Positions 41,068-49,818 of a stretch of DNA of 64,000 bases are shown piece after piece. Origin of the DNA: Limnohabitans sp. 63ED37-2. GTDB lineage: Bacteria; Pseudomonadota; Gammaproteobacteria; Burkholderiales; Burkholderiaceae_C. The notes under the pieces are model-generated. The model was not told the DNA's origin and searched no databases. It saw only the letters and a list, made by a program, of their open reading frames with translations. Position 1 is the stretch's first letter, and every line of letters starts with the position of its first letter. The DNA lies in contig NZ_CP011774.1 of NCBI RefSeq assembly GCF_001412535.1, positions 2,289,501 to 2,353,500 on the forward strand, written 5' to 3'. The position numbers and the translations under genes are program-made.

Positions 41068-42228
41068 ATGTTTCTAGAACTGCGCCAACTCGACATCCAA
41101 TACCCCGGCAGCACCACGCCCGCCGTGCAGCGGGTGAACCTGGGCCTGCGCTCGGGCGACATTGGCGTGCTGATCGGCCCGTCGGGTTGCGGCAAGACCA
41201 CTTTGCTCAGGGCGGTGGCGGGGTTGGAGCCGGTGTCGGGCGGGCAGATTTTGCTGTCCAACCGGGTGGTCAGCGAAAAAGGCCACACCGAACCGGCCGA
41301 GCGCCGCCGCATTGGCATGGTGTTCCAGGACTATGCGCTGTTTCCGCACATGGACGTGGGCCGCAACGTGGGCTTTGGGCTGGAACACTTGCCCAAAGCT
41401 GAACGCCTGGCCCGCGTGGCTGAAGTGCTGGAGCTGGTGGGGCTGGCCGGTTCGGACCAACGCTTCCCGCATGAACTCTCGGGTGGCCAACAGCAACGAG
41501 TCGCTCTGGCGCGTGCGCTGGCCCCAAAACCCGACTTGCTGCTGCTGGACGAGCCTTTTTCCAATCTGGACATCGACCTGCGCGAGCGCCTAGCGCATGA
41601 GGTGCGCAACATCCTCAAGGCCGCCAAGGCCACGGCGCTGCTGGTCACCCACGACCAGCTCGAAGCCTTTGCGATTGGCGACGTGATCGGGGTGATGAAC
41701 GAAGGCCAGTTGCACCAGTGGGACGATGCCTACAGCCTCTACCACCGCCCAGCCACCCGCTTTGTGGCCGACTTCATTGGCCACGGTGTCTTCACGCCCG
41801 CCACGCTGCGCGAGGTGGATGGGCACATTCTGGTCAGCACCCCGGTGGGCGAGCTGCGTGATGTGGCCGAATGCCCCCTGCCCTGTGACTTTGAAGGCGG
41901 TCAATGCGATGTGCTGCTGCGGGCCGATGACATCGTGCACGACGACGATGCCCCGGTGAAGGCACAGATCATCCGCAAAGCTTTTCGGGGCTCGGAGTTT
42001 TTGTACACCTTGCGCCTGGCCAGTGGTGATTTGCTGATGGCCCATGTGCCCAGCCACCACGACCACAAGCTGGGCGAATGGATCGGCATTCGCGCCGAGG
42101 TGGACCATGTGGTCACCTTCAACCGCACCTGCCCGGTGAGTGACCGCGAGCTGTGCCAGATGCCCTGTGCCAAGGCCGAGGCCTGTGAGCACACGGACCC
42201 GAAGTATCAAAGCATCAAATACACATAA
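41068..42228 (+). CDS. Iron(III)-type ABC transporter ATP-binding protein (FbpC-like)
   Basis: This is the cytoplasmic ATPase partner of the divergent permease, 386 residues. It has Walker A GPSGCGKTT (about residues 33-41), signature LSGGQQQR, Walker B LLLLDEP and the switch histidine in VTHDQLEA. The C-terminal third is the regulatory TOBE/OB-like region seen in FbpC and PotA-type ATPases. An oddity is its cysteine content: ECPLPCDFEGGQC, and a terminal CPVSDRELCQMPCAKAEAC. These are candidate metal or redox-sensing residues; that is inference. Substrate assignment to ferric iron rests on the permease and ATPase similarity only. Confidence 0.88.
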   Translation: MFLELRQLDIQYPGSTTPAVQRVNLGLRSGDIGVLIGPSGCGKTTLLRAVAGLEPVSGGQILLSNRVVSEKGHTEPAERRRIGMVFQDYALFPHMDVGRNVGFGLEHLPKAERLARVAEVLELVGLAGSDQRFPHELSGGQQQRVALARALAPKPDLLLLDEPFSNLDIDLRERLAHEVRNILKAAKATALLVTHDQLEAFAIGDVIGVMNEGQLHQWDDAYSLYHRPATRFVADFIGHGVFTPATLREVDGHILVSTPVGELRDVAECPLPCDFEGGQCDVLLRADDIVHDDDAPVKAQIIRKAFRGSEFLYTLRLASGDLLMAHVPSHHDHKLGEWIGIRAEVDHVVTFNRTCPVSDRELCQMPCAKAEACEHTDPKYQSIKYT

Positions 42229-42526
42229 AATATCAATACTGACAAAGGCTTTTGAACCCAAAGCCGTCGTCAGGTCACAGCCCTCAGCGCCTGTCCCCTT
42301 AGGGCCATCCTCAGTCAGGCTTGACCGCCTTTCCCCCTCATTGGCACTCAAGCAGTGCTCACAGTGCGGCTTGGTGCATGATTTTTTTGAGCCCTTTGCC
42401 AGTTGCAAAGCGCTAAAAATAACAAATAAAGAATCCTTTCAAGCTCTTCTCTGAAAAAAATATCTTTACTAATATTCAGTAAAAATGTAAATTACACCAA
42501 AAATACGAACATAAATTGGTGAACCA
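42229..42526. other. Non-coding gap, AT-rich in its right half
   Basis: No gene is seen. An imperfect terminator-like dyad GGCTTT (42247-42252) / AAAGCC (42260-42265) follows the ATPase gene but lacks a T run. From about 42415 to 42526 the DNA turns AT-rich and probably carries the promoter of the next gene. Confidence 0.4.
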
Positions 42527-43354
42527 ATGATTTCAAACACTTATTCAGGCGAAGAAAGCGCTTCAACACACGAGGTCGGCGCAAGGGGTGGTTTTTTCAA
42601 CTTCAGGCAAGTGGTGTTGAACCCGACACCCCATTCGGTCCAGAACCCAGCCGCCCGCAACTTGGCGCCTTGGGAGCAGCGTGACCAGCCTGAGGCTGAC
42701 ACGGCCAAGGCACAGGTCATGCCACTGAGCGATCAGCCCGCATGGCTGAAGAAGCGTCACCTGCTGTTTTTTTTGTTGGCCTTGGTCCTCATGCATTTGT
42801 CCCATCTTATGGCCAAAAACGACGACCTGCGCGGCAACTGGACACCACCGATTGAACCTCCGGGTTCGGTGATCGTGACCTCATTGAGCGAGACCTCCAG
42901 CGGCCAGCTGCAGGTGCGAAGCGCAGCGCAGGCCCCCGCTCCTCAAGCGACCCCGGCCGCAGTGGTTGCTGCGGTCGCAGCCCCTGCACAGCCGACCGCA
43001 CCCGTTCAGGCCAGCGGCACGGAGCAAGAGCTGCGTCAGGCCCTTCAGCAATGGAGCCAAGCCTGGAGCGGACAGGCTATGACCCCGTATTTGGGGATGT
43101 ATGCCAGCGACTTTGAGCCCCCCAAGGGCTTGAGCCGATCTGCATGGGAACAGCAGCGAACGCAGCGCATCACCAGCAAAAAAAGCATTCGGCACGACAT
43201 GCAAAACATGACGCTGCGGATCGACGCCAACCAAGCGACGGTGCACTTTACCCAGATTTATCAGGACGAGCGTCTGCAGTCGAGCGACCAAAAGACCATG
43301 GTCTGGGTCTGGCGAAATGGCCAGTGGCAAATCACACGGGAATTCACGGCCTGA
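42527..43354 (+). CDS. Membrane-anchored protein with C-terminal NTF2-like domain
   Basis: This 275-residue protein is of unknown function. Residues about 1-75 are cytoplasmic and polar. LLFFLLALVLMHLSHLM (about 79-95) is a single membrane span. A Pro/Ala-rich linker follows (about 130-165). The last 105 residues (LRQALQQWSQAWSGQAMTPYL to WVWRNGQWQITREF) have the pattern of the NTF2-like/SnoaL fold found at the C-terminus of periplasmic proteins such as Cds6-type L,D-transpeptidase relatives. The orientation should place this domain in the periplasm. It stands alone, convergent with plsC, and an AT-rich promoter region lies upstream. The function is not recognisable. Confidence 0.75.
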   Translation: MISNTYSGEESASTHEVGARGGFFNFRQVVLNPTPHSVQNPAARNLAPWEQRDQPEADTAKAQVMPLSDQPAWLKKRHLLFFLLALVLMHLSHLMAKNDDLRGNWTPPIEPPGSVIVTSLSETSSGQLQVRSAAQAPAPQATPAAVVAAVAAPAQPTAPVQASGTEQELRQALQQWSQAWSGQAMTPYLGMYASDFEPPKGLSRSAWEQQRTQRITSKKSIRHDMQNMTLRIDANQATVHFTQIYQDERLQSSDQKTMVWVWRNGQWQITREFTA

Positions 43355-43397
43355 GGAGAAACGTCAAGCGCCGAACTGCGGCCCTTGAATCAACCGC

Positions 43398-44138
43398 TCA
43401 AGCCGCATCGCGCAAGGCCAAGATGTCCTGGCGCAAGTCCTGCGCCCAGGCACGGCGATCACGACCGTTGGCCATTTGGGGCTCGCCAAAGTGAACCACC
43501 GCCTCAATGCGGCGTGCTTTCAGGGTCCGCCACATGGAGCCGATCAGCGTGTCGTCACCGATGTAACAAGGTGCCAAGCTCAGCTCACCGGTTTGGGCAT
43601 CGATGAATTTGAGCGACATGGGCTGCACCGGTGCTTCGGCCTGGATGGCCGCCTGGATCAGGTTGGCGTGAAAGGGCAGCAACTCGCGTCCATCGCTGGT
43701 GGTGCCTTCCGGAAACACCGCCACCACATCCCCATTGCGCATGGCACTGGCCATATCCAGGACCATGCGCAGCGCGTCTTTGCGGCTGGTGCGCTCGATG
43801 TACAGCGTGCCCGCACCCGTGGCCAGCATGCCCACCAGTGGCCACTCGCGGATATCGGATTTGGAGACAAAGCGGCAGTGCCGCGCGGCGTGGATGACCA
43901 AGATGTCGAGCCACGAGATGTGGTTGGCCACCATGAGCGCGGGGCCACTGGCAACGGGCTGACCGATCACGCGCAGGTGAATGCCCCACAAAGCCAAAAA
44001 CTGCAGCGCCCAGGCTTGCACGCGCATTTCGCGCTGCTCGGGTGTCAACTGTGGAAAGCGCACATAAATGGTCCACATGCCCACGAGCACATGCCACAGG
44101 CCGCGCAGGAATTTCCAGATGGCGCTCAGGACCGTCAT
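43398..44138 (-). CDS. plsC: 1-acyl-sn-glycerol-3-phosphate acyltransferase (PlsC family)
   Basis: The enzyme transfers an acyl chain to lysophosphatidic acid to give phosphatidic acid at the inner membrane. The HX4D catalytic motif is seen in NHISWLDI, and the substrate-binding motif in FPEGTTSDG. Residues about 1-40 contain a hydrophobic membrane-associated segment (FLRGLWHVLVGMWTIYV). Length is 246 residues, usual for the family. It is the last gene of the yqgE-ruvX-pyrR-pyrB-pyrC'-plsC operon; only 17 bp separate it from the pyrC' stop. The specific acyl substrate cannot be read from sequence. Confidence 0.9.
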   Translation of the reverse strand: MTVLSAIWKFLRGLWHVLVGMWTIYVRFPQLTPEQREMRVQAWALQFLALWGIHLRVIGQPVASGPALMVANHISWLDILVIHAARHCRFVSKSDIREWPLVGMLATGAGTLYIERTSRKDALRMVLDMASAMRNGDVVAVFPEGTTSDGRELLPFHANLIQAAIQAEAPVQPMSLKFIDAQTGELSLAPCYIGDDTLIGSMWRTLKARRIEAVVHFGEPQMANGRDRRAWAQDLRQDILALRDAA

Positions 44139-44155
44139 GCGCTGCGTGCCTCAGC

Positions 44156-45451
44156 TCAAGCGGCTTCGAAAGCCACTTGCCCGCCCACCACCGTGGCCAG
44201 CACGCGGCCGGGCAGCTCGTAACCCGAAAACGGGGTGCTCTTGCCTTGGCTGCGCAGCGAAGCATCACCCACCAGCCAGTGGCCTTCTGTAGAAAGCACA
44301 CACACATCGGCCACGCCGCCCACGGCCAAATGGCCCACCGAGTCCTGCAAACCACCGAGCGTCGAACCCAGCACACGGGCCGGATCGGCCGTGATGCGTG
44401 AGAGCACCTGGGCCACAGGCAGTCCAGCATCCGCACCCCACTTGAGCGCCAAGCTCCACAGCAGCTCCATGCCCGTCGCACCGGGCTCGGCTTCGGCAAA
44501 GGGCAAGGCCTTGGCATCAGCATCCACCGGGGTGTGGTCGGAAACCAGCACGTCCAGCGTGCCGTCGGCAAGACCGGCACGCAGCGCGTCGCGGTCGCGC
44601 TGCTGGCGCAGCACGGGCGTGAGGCGGGCGCGGCTGTCAAAGTAGCCCATGTCGGCATCGGTCAGGTGCAGCGAGTTGATGCTCACATCGGCCGTGACTG
44701 GCAAACCCTCGGCCTTGGCCTTGCGGATCAAATCGACCCCTTGGGCGCTGCTGATGCGGCACAGGTGCACGCGGGCTTGGGTGCTGCGCACCAGCTCAAA
44801 AATCGTGTGCAGGGCAATGGTTTCGGCGGCCACCGACACGCCCGACAAACCCATGCGCGTGGCCAAAGCCCCACTGGCGGCCACGCCCTTACCCAAATGC
44901 AGATCTTGTGGGCGCAGCCAGACGGCGTAGCCAAAGGTGCTGGCGTATTGCAAGGCGCGTTGCAGCACTTGGGTGCTTTGAATCGGCACCTCGGCCTGAG
45001 AAAAACCCACACAACCAGCGGCGGTGAGCTGGCCCATTTCGGTCAGCACATCGCCCTTGAGGCCCACCGTGAGTGCGCCCAAAGGCAAGACGCGGGCTTG
45101 GTGCAGTTTCTCGGCGCGGTAACGCAGCATCTCGACCAGACCCGGCTCGTCGAGCACCGGCTCGGTGTCGGGTGGGCAGACCAAGCTGGTCACACCACCG
45201 GCCACGGCCGCGGCCATTTCGCTCTCGAGCATGCCCGCGTGTTCCTGACCGGGCTCGCGCAAACGCGCCGCCAGATCCACCAGGCCCGGGGCCACGATGC
45301 AACCCTGGGCGTCGATCACGCGGTTGGGTATGAAGTCGGCAGGGGCTTGCCCCATGGCCACAATGCGGCCAGCGGCAATCGCCACGTCGCCTGTTTGGTC
45401 AAAGCCGCTGGCCGGGTCGATCACGCGGCCGTTTTGAATGAGGAGTTTCAT
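44156..45451 (-). CDS. pyrC: Non-catalytic dihydroorotase-like protein (PyrC' / PyrX)
   Basis: This 431-residue protein has the amidohydrolase fold of type I dihydroorotase and lies directly downstream of pyrB. The zinc-binding HxH that should precede LREPG is replaced: the segment reads DLAARLREPG, with Ala61 and Arg63 in the histidine positions. The later SDHTPVDADAK segment is kept. In Pseudomonas a similar inactive PyrC' is known as a structural partner of aspartate carbamoyltransferase, while a separate catalytic dihydroorotase acts elsewhere in the genome. By analogy this protein probably supports PyrB assembly. The gap to pyrB is 25 bp. Confidence 0.85.
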   Translation of the reverse strand: MKLLIQNGRVIDPASGFDQTGDVAIAAGRIVAMGQAPADFIPNRVIDAQGCIVAPGLVDLAARLREPGQEHAGMLESEMAAAVAGGVTSLVCPPDTEPVLDEPGLVEMLRYRAEKLHQARVLPLGALTVGLKGDVLTEMGQLTAAGCVGFSQAEVPIQSTQVLQRALQYASTFGYAVWLRPQDLHLGKGVAASGALATRMGLSGVSVAAETIALHTIFELVRSTQARVHLCRISSAQGVDLIRKAKAEGLPVTADVSINSLHLTDADMGYFDSRARLTPVLRQQRDRDALRAGLADGTLDVLVSDHTPVDADAKALPFAEAEPGATGMELLWSLALKWGADAGLPVAQVLSRITADPARVLGSTLGGLQDSVGHLAVGGVADVCVLSTEGHWLVGDASLRSQGKSTPFSGYELPGRVLATVVGGQVAFEAA

Positions 45452-45476
45452 CGTGTGTTTCCTAATCGGCTCTTGA

Positions 45477-46442
45477 TTACGCGACGTTGCCCGCCACGAT
45501 GCTCATCACCGCCATGCGCACGGCGATGCCAAAGGTCACCTGCGGCAAGATCACGCTTTGCTGGCCGTCGACCACGGCCGAGTCGATCTCGACCCCGCGG
45601 TTGATCGGGCCGGGGTGCATGACGATGGCGTCGGGCTTGGCCAGTTGCAGTTTTTCAGGGGTGAGGCCAAAGCTCTCGAAGTACTCTTGGCTGGAGGGCA
45701 GCAGCGCGCCGCTCATGCGCTCGTTTTGCAGACGCAGCATGATGACCACGTCGCAGCCTTGGATGCCCTCTTCGAGGTTGTTGAAGACGCGCACGCCCAT
45801 CTGGGCCATGTCGGCGGGCACCAGCGTTTTGGGGCCGACCACACGCACCTCGGCGCAGCCCAGGGTGGTGAGCGCATGGATGTCTGAGCGCGCCACACGC
45901 GAGTGCAGCACATCGCCCACGATGGCCACGGTGAGGTTGGCAAAGTCTTTTTTGTAGTGCCGGATGGTGAACATGTCCAGCAGCGCCTGGGTGGGGTGGG
46001 CGTGGCGCCCGTCACCGGCATTGACCACATGCACATGGGGCGCCACATGCTGTGCGATCAGGTAAGGTGCGCCCGACTCGCTGTGGCGCACCACAAAAAT
46101 GTCGGCGGCCATGGCGCTCAGGTTGGCGATGGTGTCGAGCAGCGACTCGCCCTTGCTGGCTGAAGAGCGTGCGATATCGAGCGTGTACACGTCGGCCGAC
46201 AGGCGGGTGGCCGCGATGTCGAAGGTGGTGCGGGTGCGGGTGCTGTTCTCAAAGAACAGGTTGAAGACGCTCTTGCCGCGCAAGAGGGGCACCTTTTTCA
46301 CTTCGCGGTCGCTCACGCTGACAAAGCCCTGAGCGGTATCGAGGATGTGCGTCAGGATGTCCTTGGACAGGCCTTCGGTGGAGAGCAGGTGGATCAGCTC
46401 GCCGTTCTTGTTGAGTTGGGGGTTGTTGCGTTTGTAGAGCAT
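45477..46442 (-). CDS. pyrB: Aspartate carbamoyltransferase catalytic subunit
   Basis: It catalyses carbamoyl phosphate plus aspartate to N-carbamoylaspartate, the committed step of pyrimidine synthesis. The carbamoyl-phosphate motif FENSTRTRTTF and the HPTQALLD motif are intact, as is VHVVNAGDGRHAHPTQ around the active site. Length is 321 residues, normal for the catalytic chain. A GAGGTG ribosome site precedes the ATG. No pyrI regulatory gene is present. It lies between pyrR and the non-catalytic pyrC' in the operon, the arrangement expected for a PyrB/PyrC' dodecamer as in Pseudomonas. Confidence 0.96.
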   Translation of the reverse strand: MLYKRNNPQLNKNGELIHLLSTEGLSKDILTHILDTAQGFVSVSDREVKKVPLLRGKSVFNLFFENSTRTRTTFDIAATRLSADVYTLDIARSSASKGESLLDTIANLSAMAADIFVVRHSESGAPYLIAQHVAPHVHVVNAGDGRHAHPTQALLDMFTIRHYKKDFANLTVAIVGDVLHSRVARSDIHALTTLGCAEVRVVGPKTLVPADMAQMGVRVFNNLEEGIQGCDVVIMLRLQNERMSGALLPSSQEYFESFGLTPEKLQLAKPDAIVMHPGPINRGVEIDSAVVDGQQSVILPQVTFGIAVRMAVMSIVAGNVA

Positions 46443-46475
46443 GTTGTTTTCACCTCGTAGCTTGTGGCTGCGCTT

Positions 46476-46985
46476 TCAAGAAAGCGGGGCTTTGATCTCC
46501 ACTTCAAAACTGAAACGGCCCTCTGCATCGCGGGCCAGCGCCAGCGATTGCGACTCGGGCAGGGCCACACGAGCGGCGGCGTAGTCGGCTTGCACCGGCA
46601 GCTGTCGCCCGCCCCGGTCCACCAACACGGCCAGCTGCACGCGGGCGGGGCGGCCGTAGTCAAAAATTTCGTTGAGCACGGCACGAATCGTCCGTCCGGT
46701 GTAGAGCACGTCGTCCAGGATCAGGATCTCGGCACCGTCCACTTCAAACGGCAAACTGGTTTGGCCACCGGCCGACAAACCGCGCTGGGCAAAATCGTCG
46801 CGGTGCATGACCGAAGACACTTGGCCCGACTCGCCCGCCAGCCCCAGGTCGCGCTGCAGGCGCTCGGCCAGCCAGGCGCCGCCCGAGGTGATGCCCACCA
46901 GGCGGGTGTTGGCCGTGCACAGGCTGCGCACACCGCGCAGCAACTCCAGGTACAGGGCCTCGGCATTGAGGGCGAGTGCACTCAT
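46476..46985 (-). CDS. pyrR: PyrR bifunctional pyrimidine regulator / uracil phosphoribosyltransferase
   Basis: This 169-residue type I phosphoribosyltransferase-fold protein has the PRPP-binding loop ILILDDVLYTGRT. In Gram-positives PyrR binds pyr mRNA to control attenuation. In proteobacteria its main certain property is uracil phosphoribosyltransferase activity; regulation is less clear. No obvious attenuator is seen in the 33-bp gap to pyrB. An AAGGAG site precedes the ATG. The ATG overlaps the ruvX stop codon as ATGA, so it is translationally coupled. Confidence 0.92.
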   Translation of the reverse strand: MSALALNAEALYLELLRGVRSLCTANTRLVGITSGGAWLAERLQRDLGLAGESGQVSSVMHRDDFAQRGLSAGGQTSLPFEVDGAEILILDDVLYTGRTIRAVLNEIFDYGRPARVQLAVLVDRGGRQLPVQADYAAARVALPESQSLALARDAEGRFSFEVEIKAPLS

Positions 46986-47398
46986 GGCAAGCTCCTTAAA
47001 AATTGGTCAAGAATGATCGCGGCAGCAGCAGCATCGGCGTCTTTGGCCCCATAAGAATGGGCCTCGGTGGTGGAGTAGCGCTCATCGACCTCGTAGACGG
47101 CGAGGCCAAAGCGGCCGCGCAGCTGGCGGCCGAACTTGCGGGCACGCACGGTGTTCACGTGTTCGCCGCCATCGGGGTGGGTGGGCACGCCGATCACCAG
47201 CGCGTCGGGCTGCCACTCCTTGATGCGTTTGGCAATGTGCTCAAATCGGGCGTCACCCTCGGCGGCGATGGTGCCTTGTGGCGTGGCCGACTTCATCAGG
47301 CGGTTGCCTACGGCCACACCCGTGCGCTTGAGGCCATAGTCAAAGGCCAGAAAACTCTGGTGGTTGGCGGGGACGGTGTTTTCGGGTGCGCTGCTCAT
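46982..47398 (-). CDS. ruvX: Holliday junction resolvase-like protein RuvX (YqgF)
   Basis: This 138-residue RNase H-fold nuclease is of the YqgF/RuvX type, linked to Holliday-junction resolution and, in E. coli, to 16S rRNA 5'-end processing. The acidic residues are in place: FDYGLKRTGVAVG, VDERYSTTEA and KDADAAAAAIIL. The ATG at 47398 is chosen because it overlaps the yqgE stop as ATGA; an upstream in-frame start at 47428 lies inside yqgE. It also overlaps pyrR by 4 bp at its 3' end. Confidence 0.92.
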   Translation of the reverse strand: MSSAPENTVPANHQSFLAFDYGLKRTGVAVGNRLMKSATPQGTIAAEGDARFEHIAKRIKEWQPDALVIGVPTHPDGGEHVNTVRARKFGRQLRGRFGLAVYEVDERYSTTEAHSYGAKDADAAAAAIILDQFLRSLP

Positions 47399-47994
47399 GC
47401 GTGCCCCGCGTCGGGCGAGAGCATCCAACTTTTTAAGCCCAAGAGGTCCAGGGCGCGGTCGTAGCGATCGGCCATGGGCACCTCAAAAATCACATTCGCC
47501 GAGGCGGGCACGGTGAGCCAGGTGTTTTCACCCAACTCGGATTCGAGCTGCCCCTCCCCCCAAGAGGAGTAGCCAAGGGTGACCAGCACCCGACGGGGCC
47601 CGACACCAGAAGAAAGCGCTTCGAGCACATCCCGCGAGGTGGTCATCTCCAAGCCGCCCGGTATGGTGAGGGTGGAGGCGTAAACCGGGCCGTCTTGCGC
47701 GGGTTTGTCCAGAAGCAAGGGCTCGTGCAACACAAAGCCGCGCTCGGTCTGAACCGGGCCGCCATGGCCCACAGGGCTTTCCATCAAATCTTCGCGGCGC
47801 AGGGGCAACTCCACCTTGTCAAACAGGTGGCGCATGCTGATGTCAGCGGGCTTGTTGATGATCAATCCCATGGCCCCGCGGGCGCTGTGCTCGCACATGT
47901 AGATCACGCTGCGGGCAAATGTCTCGTCCTCCAACCCGGGCATGGCGATCAGGAAATGATGCTTGAGGTCAATGGAGGCAGAATCGGCTGTCAT
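47395..47994 (-). CDS. yqgE: YqgE/AlgH family protein (UPF0301)
   Basis: This 199-residue protein matches the YqgE/AlgH family, recognised by LKHHFLIAMPGLEDETFARSV at the N-terminus, GAMGLIINKP, and GYSSWGEGQLESEL. The molecular role is not settled. The family is almost always found beside ruvX, as here. It is the first gene of the pyr operon and starts 75 bp from the divergently oriented photolyase gene. The promoter for the whole operon should lie in that gap. Confidence 0.92.
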   Translation of the reverse strand: MTADSASIDLKHHFLIAMPGLEDETFARSVIYMCEHSARGAMGLIINKPADISMRHLFDKVELPLRREDLMESPVGHGGPVQTERGFVLHEPLLLDKPAQDGPVYASTLTIPGGLEMTTSRDVLEALSSGVGPRRVLVTLGYSSWGEGQLESELGENTWLTVPASANVIFEVPMADRYDRALDLLGLKSWMLSPDAGHA

Positions 47995-48069
47995 GCACCG
48001 ATTTTAGCGGCCCCGTTTCTGTGGACGGGATCCACAGGTGCATTGTTTGACTCCAACCGGCATACCTCG

Positions 48070-49545
48070 ATGGAAACCCCTTTTTCTTGCGGCCTGGTCT
48101 GGCTGCGGCGCGATCTGCGCGTGAGTGACCATGCGGCCCTGCACCAGGCCCTGAAGCACTGCCAGCGTGTGCATGTGGCGTTTGTGTTCGACACCGAAAT
48201 CCTGGACGCTCTGCCCCGTGCCGATCGCCGGGTCGAGTTCATCCGCGAGTCGCTGGTCGAGGTGGATGCCCGCTTGCGCGAGTTAGCAGGCCACCCCCAG
48301 GCTGGCCTGATCGTTCGCCACGGCGTGGCCAAGGACAAAATCGTCAAACTGGCCCAGCACCTGCAGGCCCAGGTGGTGTTTGCCAACCACGACGACGAGC
48401 CCCTGGCGCTGGCCCGCGACATCCAGGTGCGCGGCCACTTGGCCGACCATGGCATCGTGCTGCACACCTACAAGGACCATGTGGTGTTTGAGCGCAACGA
48501 GGTGCTGACGCAGATGGCCAAGCCCTTCAGCGTGTTCACGCCCTACAAAAATGCCTGGTTGAAGAAAGTCACACCCGAAGACCTGCGGGCTTTCGAAGTG
48601 GCACCTCTGGCCACTCGCCTGGCCCCGCGCCCCGACGATCTGGCGCAGCCAGTGCCCAGCCTGGCCGACATGGGCTTTGAGACCACCAACCTGCAAGCCC
48701 TGAAAATCCCCACGGGCGAGTCGGGCGCTCAGGCTCTGCTGCAAGACTTTTTGACCCGCATTGACCAGTACGAAGACACACGCAACTTCCCCGCTGTCAA
48801 AGGCCCAAGCTATTTGAGTGTGCATTTGCGCTTTGGCACGGTGTCGATTCGCCAGCTGGCCCGCGAGGCGCACCCCCGCATGTTGGCGGGCAGCGTGGGG
48901 GCCAGCGTGTGGCTGTCAGAGCTGATTTGGCGCGACTTTTATGTGCAGGTGCTGCACAACTTTGCCCATGTGGGCCGAGGCCAAAGCTTCAAACCCGAAT
49001 ACGACGCGATTGAATGGGAGCACGGCCCACACGCCCACAAACTGTTCAACGCCTGGTGCGAAGCCCGCACCGGTTACCCGCTGGTGGACGCGGCCATGCG
49101 CCAAATCAACCAGACGGGCTACATGCACAACCGCCTGCGCATGGTGGTGGCGAGCTTTTTGGTGAAAGATTTGGGCATCGACTGGCGCTGGGGCGAGAAG
49201 TACTTCGCCACCCACCTGAACGACTTCGATTTATCGGCCAACAACGGTGGCTGGCAGTGGGCCAGCTCGAGCGGGTGTGATGCGCAGCCCTACTTCCGCA
49301 TCTTCAACCCGATCAGCCAAAGCGAAAAGTTCGACCCCGAGGGCAAATTCATCCGCCGCTATGTGCCGGAACTGGCCGATTTGCCAACGGCCGCATTGCA
49401 CGCGCCGTGGCTGGCCAAACCCATGGAGTTGCAAGCGGCGGGGGTGGTGATCGGCAAGACCTACCCTGCCCCCATCGTGGACCACGCCGAAGCCCGAGAA
49501 ATAACTTTGGCGCGGTACGCCGTGGTCAAGAAAAAAACAGACTGA
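48070..49545 (+). CDS. phrB: Deoxyribodipyrimidine photolyase
   Basis: A light-driven FAD enzyme that splits cyclobutane pyrimidine dimers. The N-terminal antenna domain begins GLVWLRRDLRVSDHAALHQA. The C-terminal FAD domain has ARTGYPLVDAAMRQINQTGY, MHNRLRMVVASFL and NDFDLSANNGGWQWASSSGC, all diagnostic of class I CPD photolyases with a folate-type antenna. The ATG at 48070 gives 491 residues, typical of the family. The open frame extends much further upstream but only through antisense of yqgE. It ends directly against the convergent rubredoxin gene. Confidence 0.95.
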   Translation: METPFSCGLVWLRRDLRVSDHAALHQALKHCQRVHVAFVFDTEILDALPRADRRVEFIRESLVEVDARLRELAGHPQAGLIVRHGVAKDKIVKLAQHLQAQVVFANHDDEPLALARDIQVRGHLADHGIVLHTYKDHVVFERNEVLTQMAKPFSVFTPYKNAWLKKVTPEDLRAFEVAPLATRLAPRPDDLAQPVPSLADMGFETTNLQALKIPTGESGAQALLQDFLTRIDQYEDTRNFPAVKGPSYLSVHLRFGTVSIRQLAREAHPRMLAGSVGASVWLSELIWRDFYVQVLHNFAHVGRGQSFKPEYDAIEWEHGPHAHKLFNAWCEARTGYPLVDAAMRQINQTGYMHNRLRMVVASFLVKDLGIDWRWGEKYFATHLNDFDLSANNGGWQWASSSGCDAQPYFRIFNPISQSEKFDPEGKFIRRYVPELADLPTAALHAPWLAKPMELQAAGVVIGKTYPAPIVDHAEAREITLARYAVVKKKTD

Positions 49546-49716
49546 TCAGATGGCGACCATCTCGAAGTCTTCCTTGCGGGCTGCGCATTCGGGGCAAGTC
49601 CAGTTCATGGGCACGTCTTCCCATTTGGTGCCGGGAGCGATGCCGTGCTCAGGGTCACCCTCGGCTTCGTCGTAAATCCAGCCGCAAATCAAGCACATCC
49701 AAGTTTTGTGTTCCAT
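49546..49716 (-). CDS. Rubredoxin
   Basis: This 56-residue iron-sulfur electron carrier was found by translating the gap between the photolyase and thiD. It reads MEHKTWMCLICGWIYDEAEG and ends with WTCPECAARKEDFEMVAI. The two CxxC knuckles (CLIC and CPEC) would hold a single iron. The second has Ala in place of the usual Gly after the cysteine. The spacer length between the pairs fits rubredoxins. The stop codon abuts the photolyase stop, with the genes convergent. Rubredoxin next to thiD and hemL is a recurrent Burkholderiales arrangement. Confidence 0.93.
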   Translation of the reverse strand: MEHKTWMCLICGWIYDEAEGDPEHGIAPGTKWEDVPMNWTCPECAARKEDFEMVAI

Positions 49717-49818
49717 CACAGTGTCGCAATCAGAGAGTCGAATAGAATGATTTGATTGTATCGGCCCATTCCATCCGTGCCCTGACCGGCATGTCTTGGC
49801 CCTGACATTTGACCTTCA

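Noticed and set aside
44534..45604. A 356-residue plus-strand frame across pyrC'/pyrB
   Set aside because: It is antisense to two clearly identified genes and has no family motif.
47695..48069. N-terminal extension of the photolyase reading frame
   Set aside because: The extension is antisense to yqgE. The family N-terminus starts at the ATG at 48070.
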